This document shows positions 20,053-28,547 of a stretch of DNA of 64,000 bases, one piece after another. Under the pieces are notes generated by a model. It had not been told where the DNA came from and did no database searches. It saw only the letters and a program-made list of their open reading frames with translations. Position numbers and translations under genes: made by a program. Source of the stretch: Mycolicibacterium chubuense NBB4 (GTDB lineage Bacteria > Actinomycetota > Actinomycetes > Mycobacteriales > Mycobacteriaceae); assembly GCF_000266905.1 (NCBI RefSeq), contig NC_018027.1:3348001-3412000 (forward strand), in the 5' to 3' direction. Positions within the stretch are counted from its first letter, which is position 1, and each line of letters opens with the position of its first letter.

Positions 20053-20090
20053 GTAACGTCCACGCAACATGCGGTTGACTGCAGTGCAAC
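20053..20090 (+). promoter_or_regulatory. GlnR-type operator with four half-sites upstream of glnA1
   Basis: Four 5-mers occur at exact 11-bp spacing: GTAAC (20053-20057), GCAAC (20064-20068), TTGAC (20075-20079), GCAAC (20086-20090). Each ends in AC, giving the AC-n9-AC pattern twice in tandem. This matches the actinobacterial GlnR consensus gTnAc-n6-GaAAc (a1-b1-a2-b2). It lies 53-90 bp before the glnA1 GTG. The spacing is read directly; GlnR binding is inference from the known consensus. Confidence 0.8.
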
Positions 20091-20142
20091 ATCGTGTCCC
20101 TACCGTCACCGGCGGGCTACCAAGTCAAAAGGAGAGCATTCA

Positions 20143-21579
20143 GTGGCAGAAAAGACGGCCGACGACATCATCAAGCTGATCAGGGACGAGAATGTCGAGT
20201 ACGTCGACATTCGCTTCTGCGATCTGCCCGGCGTCGTCCAGCACTTCTCGATCCCGGCGTCGGCGTTCGACGAGAGCGTGTTCGAGGACGGTCTCGCATT
20301 CGACGGCTCGTCGGTGCGCGGCTTCCAGTCGATCCACGAGTCCGACATGATGCTGCTGCCCGACCCGGCCACCGCGCGCATCGACCCGTTCCGTGCGGCC
20401 AAGACGCTGAACCTCAACTTCTTCGTGCACGACCCGTTCACGCGTGAGGCTTACTCTCGCGACCCCCGCAACGTCGCCCGCAAGGCCGAGAACTACCTGA
20501 CCAGCACCGGCATCGCCGACACCTGCTACTTCGGCGCGGAGGCGGAGTTCTACATCTTCGACTCGGTGAGCTTCGACTCCCGGATCAACGGCACCTTCTA
20601 CGAGGTGGACTCCGAGTCGGGCTGGTGGAACACCGGCGAGCCGTTCGAGGCCGACGGCAGCGCCAACCGCGGCTACAAGGTGCGCCCCAAGGGCGGCTAC
20701 TTCCCCGTCGCCCCGTACGACCACTACGTCGACCTGCGCGACGAGATGGCCACCAACCTGCAGAACGCCGGGTTCGTCCTCGAGCGCGGCCACCACGAGG
20801 TGGGCACCGCCGGCCAGGCCGAGATCAACTACAAGTTCAACACCCTGCTGCACGCAGCCGACGACGTGTTGCTGTTCAAATACATCATCAAGAACACGGC
20901 ATGGCAGAACGGCAAGACCGTGACGTTCATGCCCAAGCCGCTGTTCGGTGACAATGGCTCCGGTATGCACGCCCACCAGTCGCTGTGGAAGGACGGCAAG
21001 CCGCTGTTCCACGACGAGTCGGGCTACGCCGGCCTCTCGGACCTGGCGCGCCACTACATCGGTGGCATCCTGCACCACGCGCCGTCGCTGCTGGCGTTCA
21101 CCAACCCGACGGTGAACTCCTACAAGCGGCTGGTGCCGGGCTACGAGGCCCCGATCAACCTGGTCTACAGCCAGCGCAACCGCAGCGCCTGCGTCCGCAT
21201 CCCGATCACCGGCAACAACCCGAAGGCCAAGCGGCTCGAGTTCCGCTGCCCGGACAGCTCGGGCAACCCGTACCTGGCGTTCGCCGCCATGCTGATGGCC
21301 GGCATCGACGGCATCAAGCGCAAGATCGAGCCGCTGGCCCCGGTCGACAAGGACCTCTACGAGCTGCCGCCTGAGGAGGCCGCCAGCATCCCGCAGGCAC
21401 CGACGTCGCTGTCGTCGGTGATCGACAAACTCGAAGAGGACCACGAGTACCTCACCGAGGGCGGCGTGTTCACCAACGACCTGATCGAAACGTGGATCAC
21501 GTACAAGCGCGAGAACGAGATCATGCCCGTGCAGATCCGGCCTCACCCCTACGAGTTCGCGCTGTACTACGACGTGTAA
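20143..21579 (+). CDS. glnA1: Glutamine synthetase type I (adenylylated form)
   Basis: GlnA1 makes glutamine from glutamate, ammonia and ATP as a dodecamer. The 478-residue protein carries [49 protein letters not shown] and the adenylylation loop [10 protein letters not shown], with its tyrosine at residue 406, the same number as in M. tuberculosis. Start GTG 20143 has AAAGGAGAG upstream. The adenylyltransferase gene glnE is 7 kb downstream on the other strand, separated here by six inserted genes. A GlnR-type operator precedes it and a hairpin follows. Confidence 0.97.
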   Translation: MAEKTADDIIKLIRDENVEYVDIRFCDLPGVVQHFSIPASAFDESVFEDGLAFDGSSVRGFQSIHESDMMLLPDPATARIDPFRAAKTLNLNFFVHDPFTREAYSRDPRNVARKAENYLTSTGIADTCYFGAEAEFYIFDSVSFDSRINGTFYEVDSESGWWNTGEPFEADGSANRGYKVRPKGGYFPVAPYDHYVDLRDEMATNLQNAGFVLERGHHEVGTAGQAEINYKFNTLLHAADDVLLFKYIIKNTAWQNGKTVTFMPKPLFGDNGSGMHAHQSLWKDGKPLFHDESGYAGLSDLARHYIGGILHHAPSLLAFTNPTVNSYKRLVPGYEAPINLVYSQRNRSACVRIPITGNNPKAKRLEFRCPDSSGNPYLAFAAMLMAGIDGIKRKIEPLAPVDKDLYELPPEEAASIPQAPTSLSSVIDKLEEDHEYLTEGGVFTNDLIETWITYKRENEIMPVQIRPHPYEFALYYDV

Positions 21580-21593
21580 GTGGCTAACGCGCT

Positions 21594-21629
21594 GACCAGC
21601 GCGAACGTGGCCTTTCGGTCGCGCTGGTC
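21594..21629 (+). terminator. Perfect 11-bp hairpin after glnA1
   Basis: GACCAGCGCGA (21594-21604), a 14-base loop, and TCGCGCTGGTC (21619-21629) form a perfect stem beginning 15 bp after the glnA1 stop. Probable intrinsic terminator without a U-tract. The following 135 bp up to the hydrolase gene contain no further recognisable element. Confidence 0.7.
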
Positions 21630-21764
21630 CGCAATAGCTCTCGAGTCCATCCGTTCGGCGATCACCGATACGAATTGCTGAGCGGGTGGACTCGCCTGCG
21701 TCTGGGCCGGCGTGCGGATCGCGCCCGACGATGACTTTTCGGGCGGGCAGGAGTCATCAAGCTC

Positions 21765-22577
21765 ATGACGCATACCTCGCACACTCTCGATGTGCCCGGC
21801 GGCCGCTTGCACTACGAGGTCCGCGGCAAGGGACCGATCCTCGCGGTCATCGGATCACCGATGGACACCGCCGACTTCGCCGGCCTGGCCGATGCTTTGG
21901 CGGTCAGCCGCACGGTGATCACCATGGACCCGCGCGGCATCTCGGCCAGCGTGGTCGACGACCCGCATCAGGACGCGACTCCGCAACTGCGCGGCGACGA
22001 CGTGATTGCCATCCTGGACGCGCTCGGCGCCGGCACCGCCGATGTGTTCGGCTCCAGTGGCGGCGCAGTGACGGGACTGGCCTTGGTCGCGCGGCACCCC
22101 GGGAGGGTCGGCACGCTGGTCGCCCACGAGCCCCCGCTGCTCGAGCTGTTGCCCGACGCGGCCGAACAGCGCGCCAAGACCGACGACGTCGTCGAGACGT
22201 TCCACACCCAGGGGATCGGTGCGGCGTGGATGAAGTTCATGGCGAACGCCGGTTTCGCTGTCGGCGGCGACATCGCACCCGCCGATTCCGCGCGCGAGCC
22301 GTCGGCGCAGGAGCTGTCCAACAGCGCTCACTTCTTCGATCACCACCTTCGTCCCACCACGCGGTTCGTCCCCGACGTCGCGACGCTGACGAGTTCGTCC
22401 ACTCGCATCGTCGTCGGTATCGGCGTCGACTCGCGTCATCTGATCACCTACCGCACGACGCACGCCCTCGCCGACCTGCTGGGCACACCGCCTGTCGAAT
22501 TTCCCGCCGACCACGCCGGATTCCTAGCTGCACCTGAGGAGTTCGCGACGCGGCTCGTCGACGTGATGAGGTCCTGA
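21765..22577 (+). CDS. Alpha/beta-hydrolase
   Basis: A 270-residue single-domain alpha/beta-hydrolase. The nucleophile elbow is VFGSSGGAVTGLAL (Ser in GSSGG), with MDPRGIS ahead of it and FPADHAGF carrying the catalytic His near the C terminus. No signal peptide. Substrate unknown; similar actinobacterial proteins are annotated as esterases or lactonases. First gene of the block inserted between glnA1 and glnE relative to M. tuberculosis. Confidence 0.82.
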   Translation: MTHTSHTLDVPGGRLHYEVRGKGPILAVIGSPMDTADFAGLADALAVSRTVITMDPRGISASVVDDPHQDATPQLRGDDVIAILDALGAGTADVFGSSGGAVTGLALVARHPGRVGTLVAHEPPLLELLPDAAEQRAKTDDVVETFHTQGIGAAWMKFMANAGFAVGGDIAPADSAREPSAQELSNSAHFFDHHLRPTTRFVPDVATLTSSSTRIVVGIGVDSRHLITYRTTHALADLLGTPPVEFPADHAGFLAAPEEFATRLVDVMRS

Positions 22578-22673
22578 GACTCCACGCGTAGCCGCTGCGA
22601 ATACCCTGCCCGAGCGCGACAGCCGAAACCCCGTTCGCGTTTGGTCGAAGGGGTGACGGGCAACTCGCCCGCC

Positions 22674-23657
22674 ATGGCATTGCGCGTCGGCGTCACCGGG
22701 CCCACAGGAGAAATCGGCAAGGCGGCCATCGCGGCGCTCGAAGCCCATCCCGATGTCACCGACATCGTCGGTATGGCCAGGCGACCGTTCGATCCTGCCG
22801 CGCAGGGGTGGACGAAAACGGTCTACCGGCAGGGCGACATCCTCGACCGAGGCGCCGTCGACGAGCTCGTCGCCGATGTCGACGTGGTGGTGCACCTCGC
22901 GTTCATCATCATGGGATCGCGCAGTGAGAGCGCCCGCGTCAACCTGGCCGGCACACGCAACGTCTTCGCAGCGACCGTCGCCGCATCCCGGCCTCGCCGG
23001 CTCGTGTACACGTCGTCGGTGGCCGCGTACGGCTACCACTCGGACAACCCGGTGCCGATCACCGAGGACGTGCCGACGCGAGGATCGGCGGAGCATTACT
23101 ACTCCGAGCAGAAGGCCGCCTGCGAAGCGGCGCTCGCCGAGATCACCGTCGACTCCGCGCTCGAGGTCTACATCCTGCGGCCGTGCATCGTGGCCGGCCC
23201 CAAGGCGCCCGCACTGGCCGATGCCATGCCGTGGAACCACCTGCCCGACATGGTCCGTCGGGTCTCGGGAGCCCTCCCGCTGCTCCGGCCGTTCCCCGAC
23301 CCCGGCACCCCTCTGCAGCTGGTGCACCACGACGACGTCGCGGCCGCCATCGCGTTGGCCGTGACCACCACGTCGGCGCCGCCGGGCGCCTACAACATCG
23401 CCGCTGACGGACTGCTGTCCATCTCGGACGTCGGCGAGGCGCTCGGCGCGCTGCCGATCAGGGTGCCGCGGGCGGCCGCCGTCGTGACCTCGGAGGTGCT
23501 CTCGCGACTGCCGTTCGTGCCCTCGGCGCTGGAGTGGCTGCACGCGGGACGAACGTCGGTCGTGATGGACACCTCGAAGGCGAAGACGAAGCTCGGGTGG
23601 ACGCCCAGATACACCGCGGCGGAGACGCTCTCGGCGCTGGCCGGTGCCGTCCACTGA
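22674..23657 (+). CDS. NAD-dependent epimerase/dehydratase family protein
   Basis: An extended SDR of about 327 residues. It shows RVGVTGPTGEIGKAAIAAL (nucleotide-binding glycine motif), VVVHLAFIIMGSRS, YTSSVAAYGYHSDN and a YYSEQKAACE segment with the catalytic Tyr-x3-Lys. C-terminal LDWTP-like ending KTKLGWTPRYTAAETL is typical. ATG 22674 directly precedes the first beta strand; GTG 22653 and TTG 22641 are open in frame. Substrate not predictable; a sugar-nucleotide or steroid-like substrate are both possible. Confidence 0.8.
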   Translation: MALRVGVTGPTGEIGKAAIAALEAHPDVTDIVGMARRPFDPAAQGWTKTVYRQGDILDRGAVDELVADVDVVVHLAFIIMGSRSESARVNLAGTRNVFAATVAASRPRRLVYTSSVAAYGYHSDNPVPITEDVPTRGSAEHYYSEQKAACEAALAEITVDSALEVYILRPCIVAGPKAPALADAMPWNHLPDMVRRVSGALPLLRPFPDPGTPLQLVHHDDVAAAIALAVTTTSAPPGAYNIAADGLLSISDVGEALGALPIRVPRAAAVVTSEVLSRLPFVPSALEWLHAGRTSVVMDTSKAKTKLGWTPRYTAAETLSALAGAVH

Positions 23658-23708
23658 AGTCGGTTCATACCGATCCGGACTGCAGTCCGCTCCGGTAGGC
23701 TCCCCGCC

Positions 23709-24152
23709 ATGACCCGGAATCTGGACGCCCGCCTGGCGAGCTACTCCTCCCCCGTCCTGAGCGCCTTCCGCATCGTGTTCGGGCTGCTGTACACGCTGCA
23801 CGGCACGATGAAGCTGTTCGGGTGGCCGCTGGGCCCGGCGGTTCCGTCGGGCACCTGGCCGCTCTGGTTCGCCGCGATCATCGAGGTCGTTCTGGGTGTC
23901 CTGATCACCGTCGGGCTGTTCACCCGCATCGCCGCGTTCATCGCCTCGGGTGAGATGGCGGTCGCGTACTTCTGGCAGCACTGGGGAATCCTCGGTGGCC
24001 ACCCGAACAATTTCTGGCCGTTCCCGAATGGGGGCAACGGCGGCGAGCTGGCGATCCTCTACTGCTTCGCATTCCTGTTGCTTGCAACGATGGGCGCGGG
24101 GAGCGTGTCCGTCGACGGGCGACGCCGCCGATCGGTCGCCGTGCGGCGCTGA
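23709..24152 (+). CDS. DoxX-family membrane protein
   Basis: A 147-residue protein with four membrane helices and the DoxX pattern: AFRIVFGLLYTLHGTMKLFGWP, IIEVVLGVLITVGLFTRIAAFIASGEMAVAYFWQH and NGGELAILYCFAFLLLA. DoxX proteins are quinone-related or redox membrane proteins; in M. tuberculosis one associates with superoxide dismutase at the membrane. Here its neighbours give no clear partner. 51 bp after the epimerase. Confidence 0.85.
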   Translation: MTRNLDARLASYSSPVLSAFRIVFGLLYTLHGTMKLFGWPLGPAVPSGTWPLWFAAIIEVVLGVLITVGLFTRIAAFIASGEMAVAYFWQHWGILGGHPNNFWPFPNGGNGGELAILYCFAFLLLATMGAGSVSVDGRRRRSVAVRR

Positions 24153-24314
24153 CATGGGTTTTGCTCCCCGTGGCGCGCGCGCAGCGAACGCGGGTGGCGG
24201 ACGAGTTTGCAGGGCAACGCGCCAATATGGGCAAACGTCAGACACTTTGGTTGCTGGACCCCATAGGATGACCTCCATATTGACCGTGGTGGTAATTCTC
24301 GGGGGAGTAATGCC

Positions 24315-26984
24315 GTGGGATATGCAAAGCACATCGGGCGAATCGGGGCGCTGGCGATCACGCTTGGCGTCGGGGTCGGGATCGGCACCTCTCCGGGAAT
24401 CGCGTTAGCCGACGAGCCGGGGACGTCCACCAGCTCTACCGCGGATAGTTCGCCGGGTGCAGCCGCCAAGGGAACCTCGCACGCGTCGCCGGCGTCCAGG
24501 AGGGCCGCGAGGAAGGCTGCGAGAACCCACACCGGGCCGTCCGAGGACTCCCAGGGCGGAGCCACCACCGGCACCGCCGCCGAGGACGACACGACGGCCG
24601 CCGAGGACGTCGACGCTGCCGACCCCGCCGGCGGCGAGGAGAAGCCGGAACCCACACCGGCGCGACACCGGTCGGGCAAGGCGGTCCGCGCGGTGGCCAC
24701 CGCCCCGCGGTCCGCAGCGTCGGAGGATGCGTCCGCCACGGTCACGCACGAGCGCACGGTCGAGGCGGCCGAGTCTGCGCCGTCGACCGAACCCGGGCCG
24801 GATGCGACGACCGCGGCCCGCACAGCCGCCTCCGCGTCACGGGACGTGCCGGTCGAGGCGGCGGACGGTGTCACCGCGCCGGCGGAGCCGCCCGTCGCCG
24901 AGCCGACCAGCGTCACATTGACCTCGGTGCTGTCCTCGCTGTTCGGCCGCGGTGGCGTCCCCGCTGTGCCCGCCGAGTCGCCCGCGCTGTGGGTGCTGGC
25001 CGCTGCCGCGCGGCGGCAGCTCGGCAAGACCGACACCGCCGACGCCCAGACGAATGCCCTCGCACAGATCGCCGCCAACTCCGATCCCGTCGCCGGAGCT
25101 CCGGTGGTCAGCCAACCCGACTCCTCCGGCGTCGTGACCGGGTACGTGATCGTCGCCGATGCCGACGGTGACCCGCTGACCTACGTCGTCGGCAACCCGG
25201 GCAACGGCAAAGTCGCCGTCACCCAGGACGCCGGCGTCTTCTCGTTCGCCTATACGCCGACCGCCACAGCCCGGCACGCCGCCGCGAGCGACACCGGTGC
25301 CAAGACCGACAGCTTCATCCTCACGTTCAGCGACGGCAACGGCGGCACAGCGACCAGCACGGTCACCGTCGCGATCGCGCCGGTCAACGCGGAGCCCACG
25401 GCGCGAGCCAGATCTTCGGTGTCGCTGTTCAGCGCCGACGTGCACGGCCGGATCGTCGTCCGCGATCCCGACAAGGACACCGTCACCTTCGCGGCCACCC
25501 CCACCGCCAAGGGCGGCACCGTCGCGATCGACGAGAAGGGCCGGTTCACCTACACGCCGACCGCGGAAGCGCAGCACGCGGCCGCGGCGGCCGACGCCAC
25601 CGACGCCGACAAGACCGACACGTTCGACGTCACCGTCGCCGACGGCCACGGCGGATCCACCACCGTCACGGTCACGGTCAAGGTGAAACCCGGCAACCGC
25701 GCACCCACGGCCACGGTGAGGACGTGGTCGTCGCCGTTCAGCGCCGACGTGATCGGCGTCGTCCGGGCGCGAGATGCGGAGAAGGACCCGGTCACCTTCA
25801 CTGCGTCGCCCTCGGCCAAGGGCGGCACGGTCACGATCGACGCCAGGGGCAGGTTCACCTACACGCCGACGGATGAGGCACGCCACGCGGCGGCAGCCAC
25901 CGACGCCCCGAAGAGGGACACGGTGGACACCTTCGCCATCGTCGTCAGCGACGATCACGGCGGCACCACGAAGTTGCTCGTGACCGTCAACATCAAGCCG
26001 GCCAATGCGGCGCCGACGAACGCTGCGACCACGGATGTGTTCACCAGCCCCAATAGCGGAGTGGTGACCGGCAAGGTCGTCGCCTCGGATCCCGACGGCG
26101 ACGCGCTCACCTACGACATCGCCACCGGCGGCCGCAAGGGCGACGTCGGCCTCGACGCGGCAACCGGCATGTTCACCTACACCCCCTCCGCGCAGGCCCG
26201 TGCCGCGGCGAGCAGCCCCTTCGCCCGTCCGCGGGACACGATGGACAGCTTCAGGGTCACCGTGGACGACGGCCATGGCGGTACGACGACGCTGCGAATC
26301 ACGGTCGGCATCGCTCCGCTGGGAAACACGAACCAGGCGCCCACCGACGGCAACTTCACTGCGAGTCAACCCAATTCGATCACCGGCAAGGTGACCGGCA
26401 CGGTCACGGCCACCGATCCGGAGCGGGACGTGGTGACCTTCATCGGCTCGGGTCCGACACCCAAGGGCAGCGTCGTCGTCAGTCTCGACGGCAGCTTCAG
26501 CTACACGCCCAGCGACTCGGCCCGCCACCAGGCGACCGCCGACGGAGCGACCGCCGCCGACAAGCAGGACACGTTCACCGTCACCGCCGTCGACGGGTTC
26601 GGCGGATCTCTGGACATACCGGTCACGGTGGCGATCAAGCCGTCGGTGAACAGGGCTCCCACCAGAGGCTCCTACACCACCGACGCCGATCCGCTCACCG
26701 GCATGGTGACCGGGGTCGCGACGGCCACGGACGCGGAGTCCGATGCGTTGCGCTACAGCGGCACCACCACGACGGGCAAGGGCAGCGTGATCGTCGCCGG
26801 CAACGGTGGCTTCACCTACACGCCGACCGACGACGCCCGTGCGGCCGCCGGAGCGCCCGGCGCGACCCGCCAGGACAAACAGGACACCTTCGACGTCGTC
26901 GTCGACGACGGACACGGCGGCACCCTGACCATCGTGGTCAAGGTGCCGGTCGTCGCGGCGCCGGCACTAGGCGTGCTCGTCTAG
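24315..26984 (+). CDS. Large secreted protein with six Ig/cadherin-like repeats
   Basis: An 889-residue exported protein. Residues 1-32 are a signal peptide (IGALAITLGVGVGIGTSPGIALA). Residues 33-250 are a low-complexity Ala/Thr/Glu region. From about residue 257 come six tandem domains of about 100 residues, each with a DPDGD-type Ca-binding-like turn (DADGDPLTY, DPDKDTVTF, DAEKDPVTF, DPDGDALTY, DPERDVVTF, DAESDALRY), an FTYTPT strand, and a (V)DDGHGGT turn before TVTVAI. This is the VCBS/cadherin-like pattern seen in mycobacterial PE-like and other surface proteins. Probable cell-surface adhesin or stalk; function inferred. GTG start with GGGGGA upstream. The 3' end overlaps the convergent oxidoreductase gene by 18 bp. 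Confidence 0.8.
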   Translation: MGYAKHIGRIGALAITLGVGVGIGTSPGIALADEPGTSTSSTADSSPGAAAKGTSHASPASRRAARKAARTHTGPSEDSQGGATTGTAAEDDTTAAEDVDAADPAGGEEKPEPTPARHRSGKAVRAVATAPRSAASEDASATVTHERTVEAAESAPSTEPGPDATTAARTAASASRDVPVEAADGVTAPAEPPVAEPTSVTLTSVLSSLFGRGGVPAVPAESPALWVLAAAARRQLGKTDTADAQTNALAQIAANSDPVAGAPVVSQPDSSGVVTGYVIVADADGDPLTYVVGNPGNGKVAVTQDAGVFSFAYTPTATARHAAASDTGAKTDSFILTFSDGNGGTATSTVTVAIAPVNAEPTARARSSVSLFSADVHGRIVVRDPDKDTVTFAATPTAKGGTVAIDEKGRFTYTPTAEAQHAAAAADATDADKTDTFDVTVADGHGGSTTVTVTVKVKPGNRAPTATVRTWSSPFSADVIGVVRARDAEKDPVTFTASPSAKGGTVTIDARGRFTYTPTDEARHAAAATDAPKRDTVDTFAIVVSDDHGGTTKLLVTVNIKPANAAPTNAATTDVFTSPNSGVVTGKVVASDPDGDALTYDIATGGRKGDVGLDAATGMFTYTPSAQARAAASSPFARPRDTMDSFRVTVDDGHGGTTTLRITVGIAPLGNTNQAPTDGNFTASQPNSITGKVTGTVTATDPERDVVTFIGSGPTPKGSVVVSLDGSFSYTPSDSARHQATADGATAADKQDTFTVTAVDGFGGSLDIPVTVAIKPSVNRAPTRGSYTTDADPLTGMVTGVATATDAESDALRYSGTTTTGKGSVIVAGNGGFTYTPTDDARAAAGAPGATRQDKQDTFDVVVDDGHGGTLTIVVKVPVVAAPALGVLV
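25084..26950 (+). repeat. Six tandem ~300-bp domain repeats in the surface protein gene
   Basis: Domain boundaries fall near 25084, 25385, 25695, 26000, 26325 and 26645, judged from the recurring inter-domain linker (VAIAPVNAEPT, VKVKPGNRAPT, VNIKPANAAPT, VGIAPLG..NQAPT, VAIKPSVNRAPT). Units 2 and 3 are the most alike, including SSPFSADV/SLFSADV starts and AKGGTV..I. Boundaries are approximate. Confidence 0.75.
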
Positions 26985-27833
26985 GCCTACGTCCTTGCGG
27001 AATCGCCGCATCCCGTCGATCTTCTCGGCCGTCGACGAGTCGGGCCCGCCGTAGAACATCCACGGCATCGTCACGATGCCGGTGATGCCACCCGCCTCCG
27101 CCCGCGCGTAATGCTGCGCGGTGAACGCGTCGGTGAGCGGCGTGATGACCTCGAAATCAGCCATGCTCAAACCGTTTTCGGCCCGCAGCTGCCGCAGCTT
27201 CGCGATCCGCTCCAGTGCCTTTTCCGTGGTGATCAGGTCTCCGATCCACCCGTCGTGGCGGGCTGCGCGGCGCAGCGCGATGTCCGACAACCCCCCGACG
27301 TAGATCGGGATGTGCGGCGGCGTCGGCTCCATCTCCATCCGCGGGGCGGTGTAGAACTCCCCCGAGAACTCGGTCCAGCCGGGCGCCCACAGTGCCTGCA
27401 TCAGCTCGAGCATCTCGTCGGTGCGTCGGCCCCGCCGCTCGAACCGCTGACCCAGCAGCTCGAACTCCTCCCGGCACCATCCCACACCGATGCCGAGTTC
27501 TAACCGGCCTGAGGCCAGATACGCCGCGGTCCCAATGGCTTTCGCCGCCGAGTACGGGTCACGCATCGCGGGCAGATACACCGTCGTGACGAACCGCAGC
27601 CGCGTCGTCACCAGCGCGATCGCGCCGATCAGCACCCACGGGTCGGGCCAGTCGGTGAACGCCTCCCACCGGCGTGCGCCGTCCTTGGTGTAGGGGTAGG
27701 GCGTCTGCAGCGTCTCGAGGTTGACGACGTGATCGGGCACGGCCATCCCGTGGTAGCCGAGTTCGTCCGCGGCGCGGGCGATCTCGATCGCCTCGCGGGT
27801 GTCCAGGAAGGCCGTGCTGACATAGAACTTCAT
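26967..27833 (-). CDS. LLM-class (F420-dependent) oxidoreductase
   Basis: A 288-residue luciferase-like monooxygenase fold protein. Signs: MKFYVSTAFLDTREAIEIARAADELGYHGMAVPDHV, LRFVTTVYLPAMRDPYSAAKAIGTAAYLASGRLELGIGVGW, PPHIPIYVGGLSDIALRRAARHDGWIGD. Many mycobacterial members use the deazaflavin F420, others FMN; the substrate is unknown. ATG 27833 overlaps the thioesterase stop by 4 bp (ATGA), so the two are translationally coupled. Its 3' end overlaps the convergent surface-protein gene by 18 bp. Confidence 0.87.
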   Translation of the reverse strand: MKFYVSTAFLDTREAIEIARAADELGYHGMAVPDHVVNLETLQTPYPYTKDGARRWEAFTDWPDPWVLIGAIALVTTRLRFVTTVYLPAMRDPYSAAKAIGTAAYLASGRLELGIGVGWCREEFELLGQRFERRGRRTDEMLELMQALWAPGWTEFSGEFYTAPRMEMEPTPPHIPIYVGGLSDIALRRAARHDGWIGDLITTEKALERIAKLRQLRAENGLSMADFEVITPLTDAFTAQHYARAEAGGITGIVTMPWMFYGGPDSSTAEKIDGMRRFRKDVGLDEHA

Positions 27834-28459
27834 CCCGCGTCCCGTGCCCACGCCGGCTCGATGAACACTCCCTCGGCTTCCACCGTCGCGCCGTCGGCGT
27901 CGAGCAGATAGCCCCGCGCGAACGTCTTGACGCCCTCCGAGCGCTCGACGAACGCCTCCGCGCGCAGTGGCCCCAGTGGCGTGCCGCGCAGATACTTCAG
28001 CGTGATCGTGCCGGTGAACTTCGGCTTGCTGAGCCCTTCACTGGCCGCCTCACCCAGGATGTGGTCGAGCACCAGCGCGCAGATCCCGCCGTGCACCCAG
28101 CCCGGTGGCCCTTCGTAGGCCGGGCCGAGCGTGAACTCGCTCCAGCAGGTTCCATCGGCCTCGTGCTCGATGATCATCGGCGGTGCGATCGCATTGCGCA
28201 GTCCCACAGCCGGATTCGCCCACGCGACCGGCCGGCCCGTGTCGGCGTGCCGCAGCGTCGAGCGGCCCGCGCGCTGGCGACGCTCGAGCAGCGCGGTGGC
28301 CGCCTCGAGGTGTTCGAGCGCCTCGGCGACCGTGTCGCCGTCGACCTCGGTGTGGATGCCGACGTCGATCAGTCTGCGCAGCGCGTCGGTCAGCGGCTCG
28401 AAACTCGAGCGCTGACGCTCGAACTCCTCAGCACTGATCGCCTCGAATGTGAAGTCCAC
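27830..28459 (-). CDS. PaaI-type hotdog thioesterase
   Basis: A 209-residue acyl-CoA thioesterase-like protein with a hotdog core at about residues 90-205: GPAYEGPPGWVHGGICALVLDHILGEAA (the HGG and following Asp of the active site), then GTITLKYLRGTPLGPLRAEA. The N-terminal 85 residues are a helical extension. Substrate unknown. GTG start with GGAGG four bases upstream, a ribosome site that lies in the last copy of a 25-bp tandem repeat. It is 75 bp downstream of glnE and couples to the LLM oxidoreductase. Confidence 0.85.
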   Translation of the reverse strand: MDFTFEAISAEEFERQRSSFEPLTDALRRLIDVGIHTEVDGDTVAEALEHLEAATALLERRQRAGRSTLRHADTGRPVAWANPAVGLRNAIAPPMIIEHEADGTCWSEFTLGPAYEGPPGWVHGGICALVLDHILGEAASEGLSKPKFTGTITLKYLRGTPLGPLRAEAFVERSEGVKTFARGYLLDADGATVEAEGVFIEPAWARDAG

Positions 28460-28547
28460 TCAGCCTCCGAAATCCATAGTCGGCTCAGCCTCCGAAATCC
28501 ATAGTCGGCTCAGCCTCCGAAATCCATAGTCGGCTCAGCCTCCGAAA
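28459..28547. repeat. 25-bp tandem repeat, three full copies plus a partial, at the end of glnE
   Basis: Three identical 25-bp units begin at 28461, 28486 and 28511, with a partial fourth running into the glnE 3' end. On the minus strand each unit holds TCGGAGGCTGAG and then CCGACTATGGATT. The first copy of GGAGGCTGA encodes the last glycines and stop of glnE. Each copy therefore carries GGAGG, a TGA stop, and an ATG opening the minicistron MDFGG-stop, three times in a row, before the thioesterase GTG. Since 25 is not a multiple of three, successive minicistrons are in different frames. Confidence 0.9.

Noticed and set aside
28461..28535. Direct repeats as a possible CRISPR array
   Set aside because: The 25-bp units are head-to-tail with no spacers between them and no cas genes are near.
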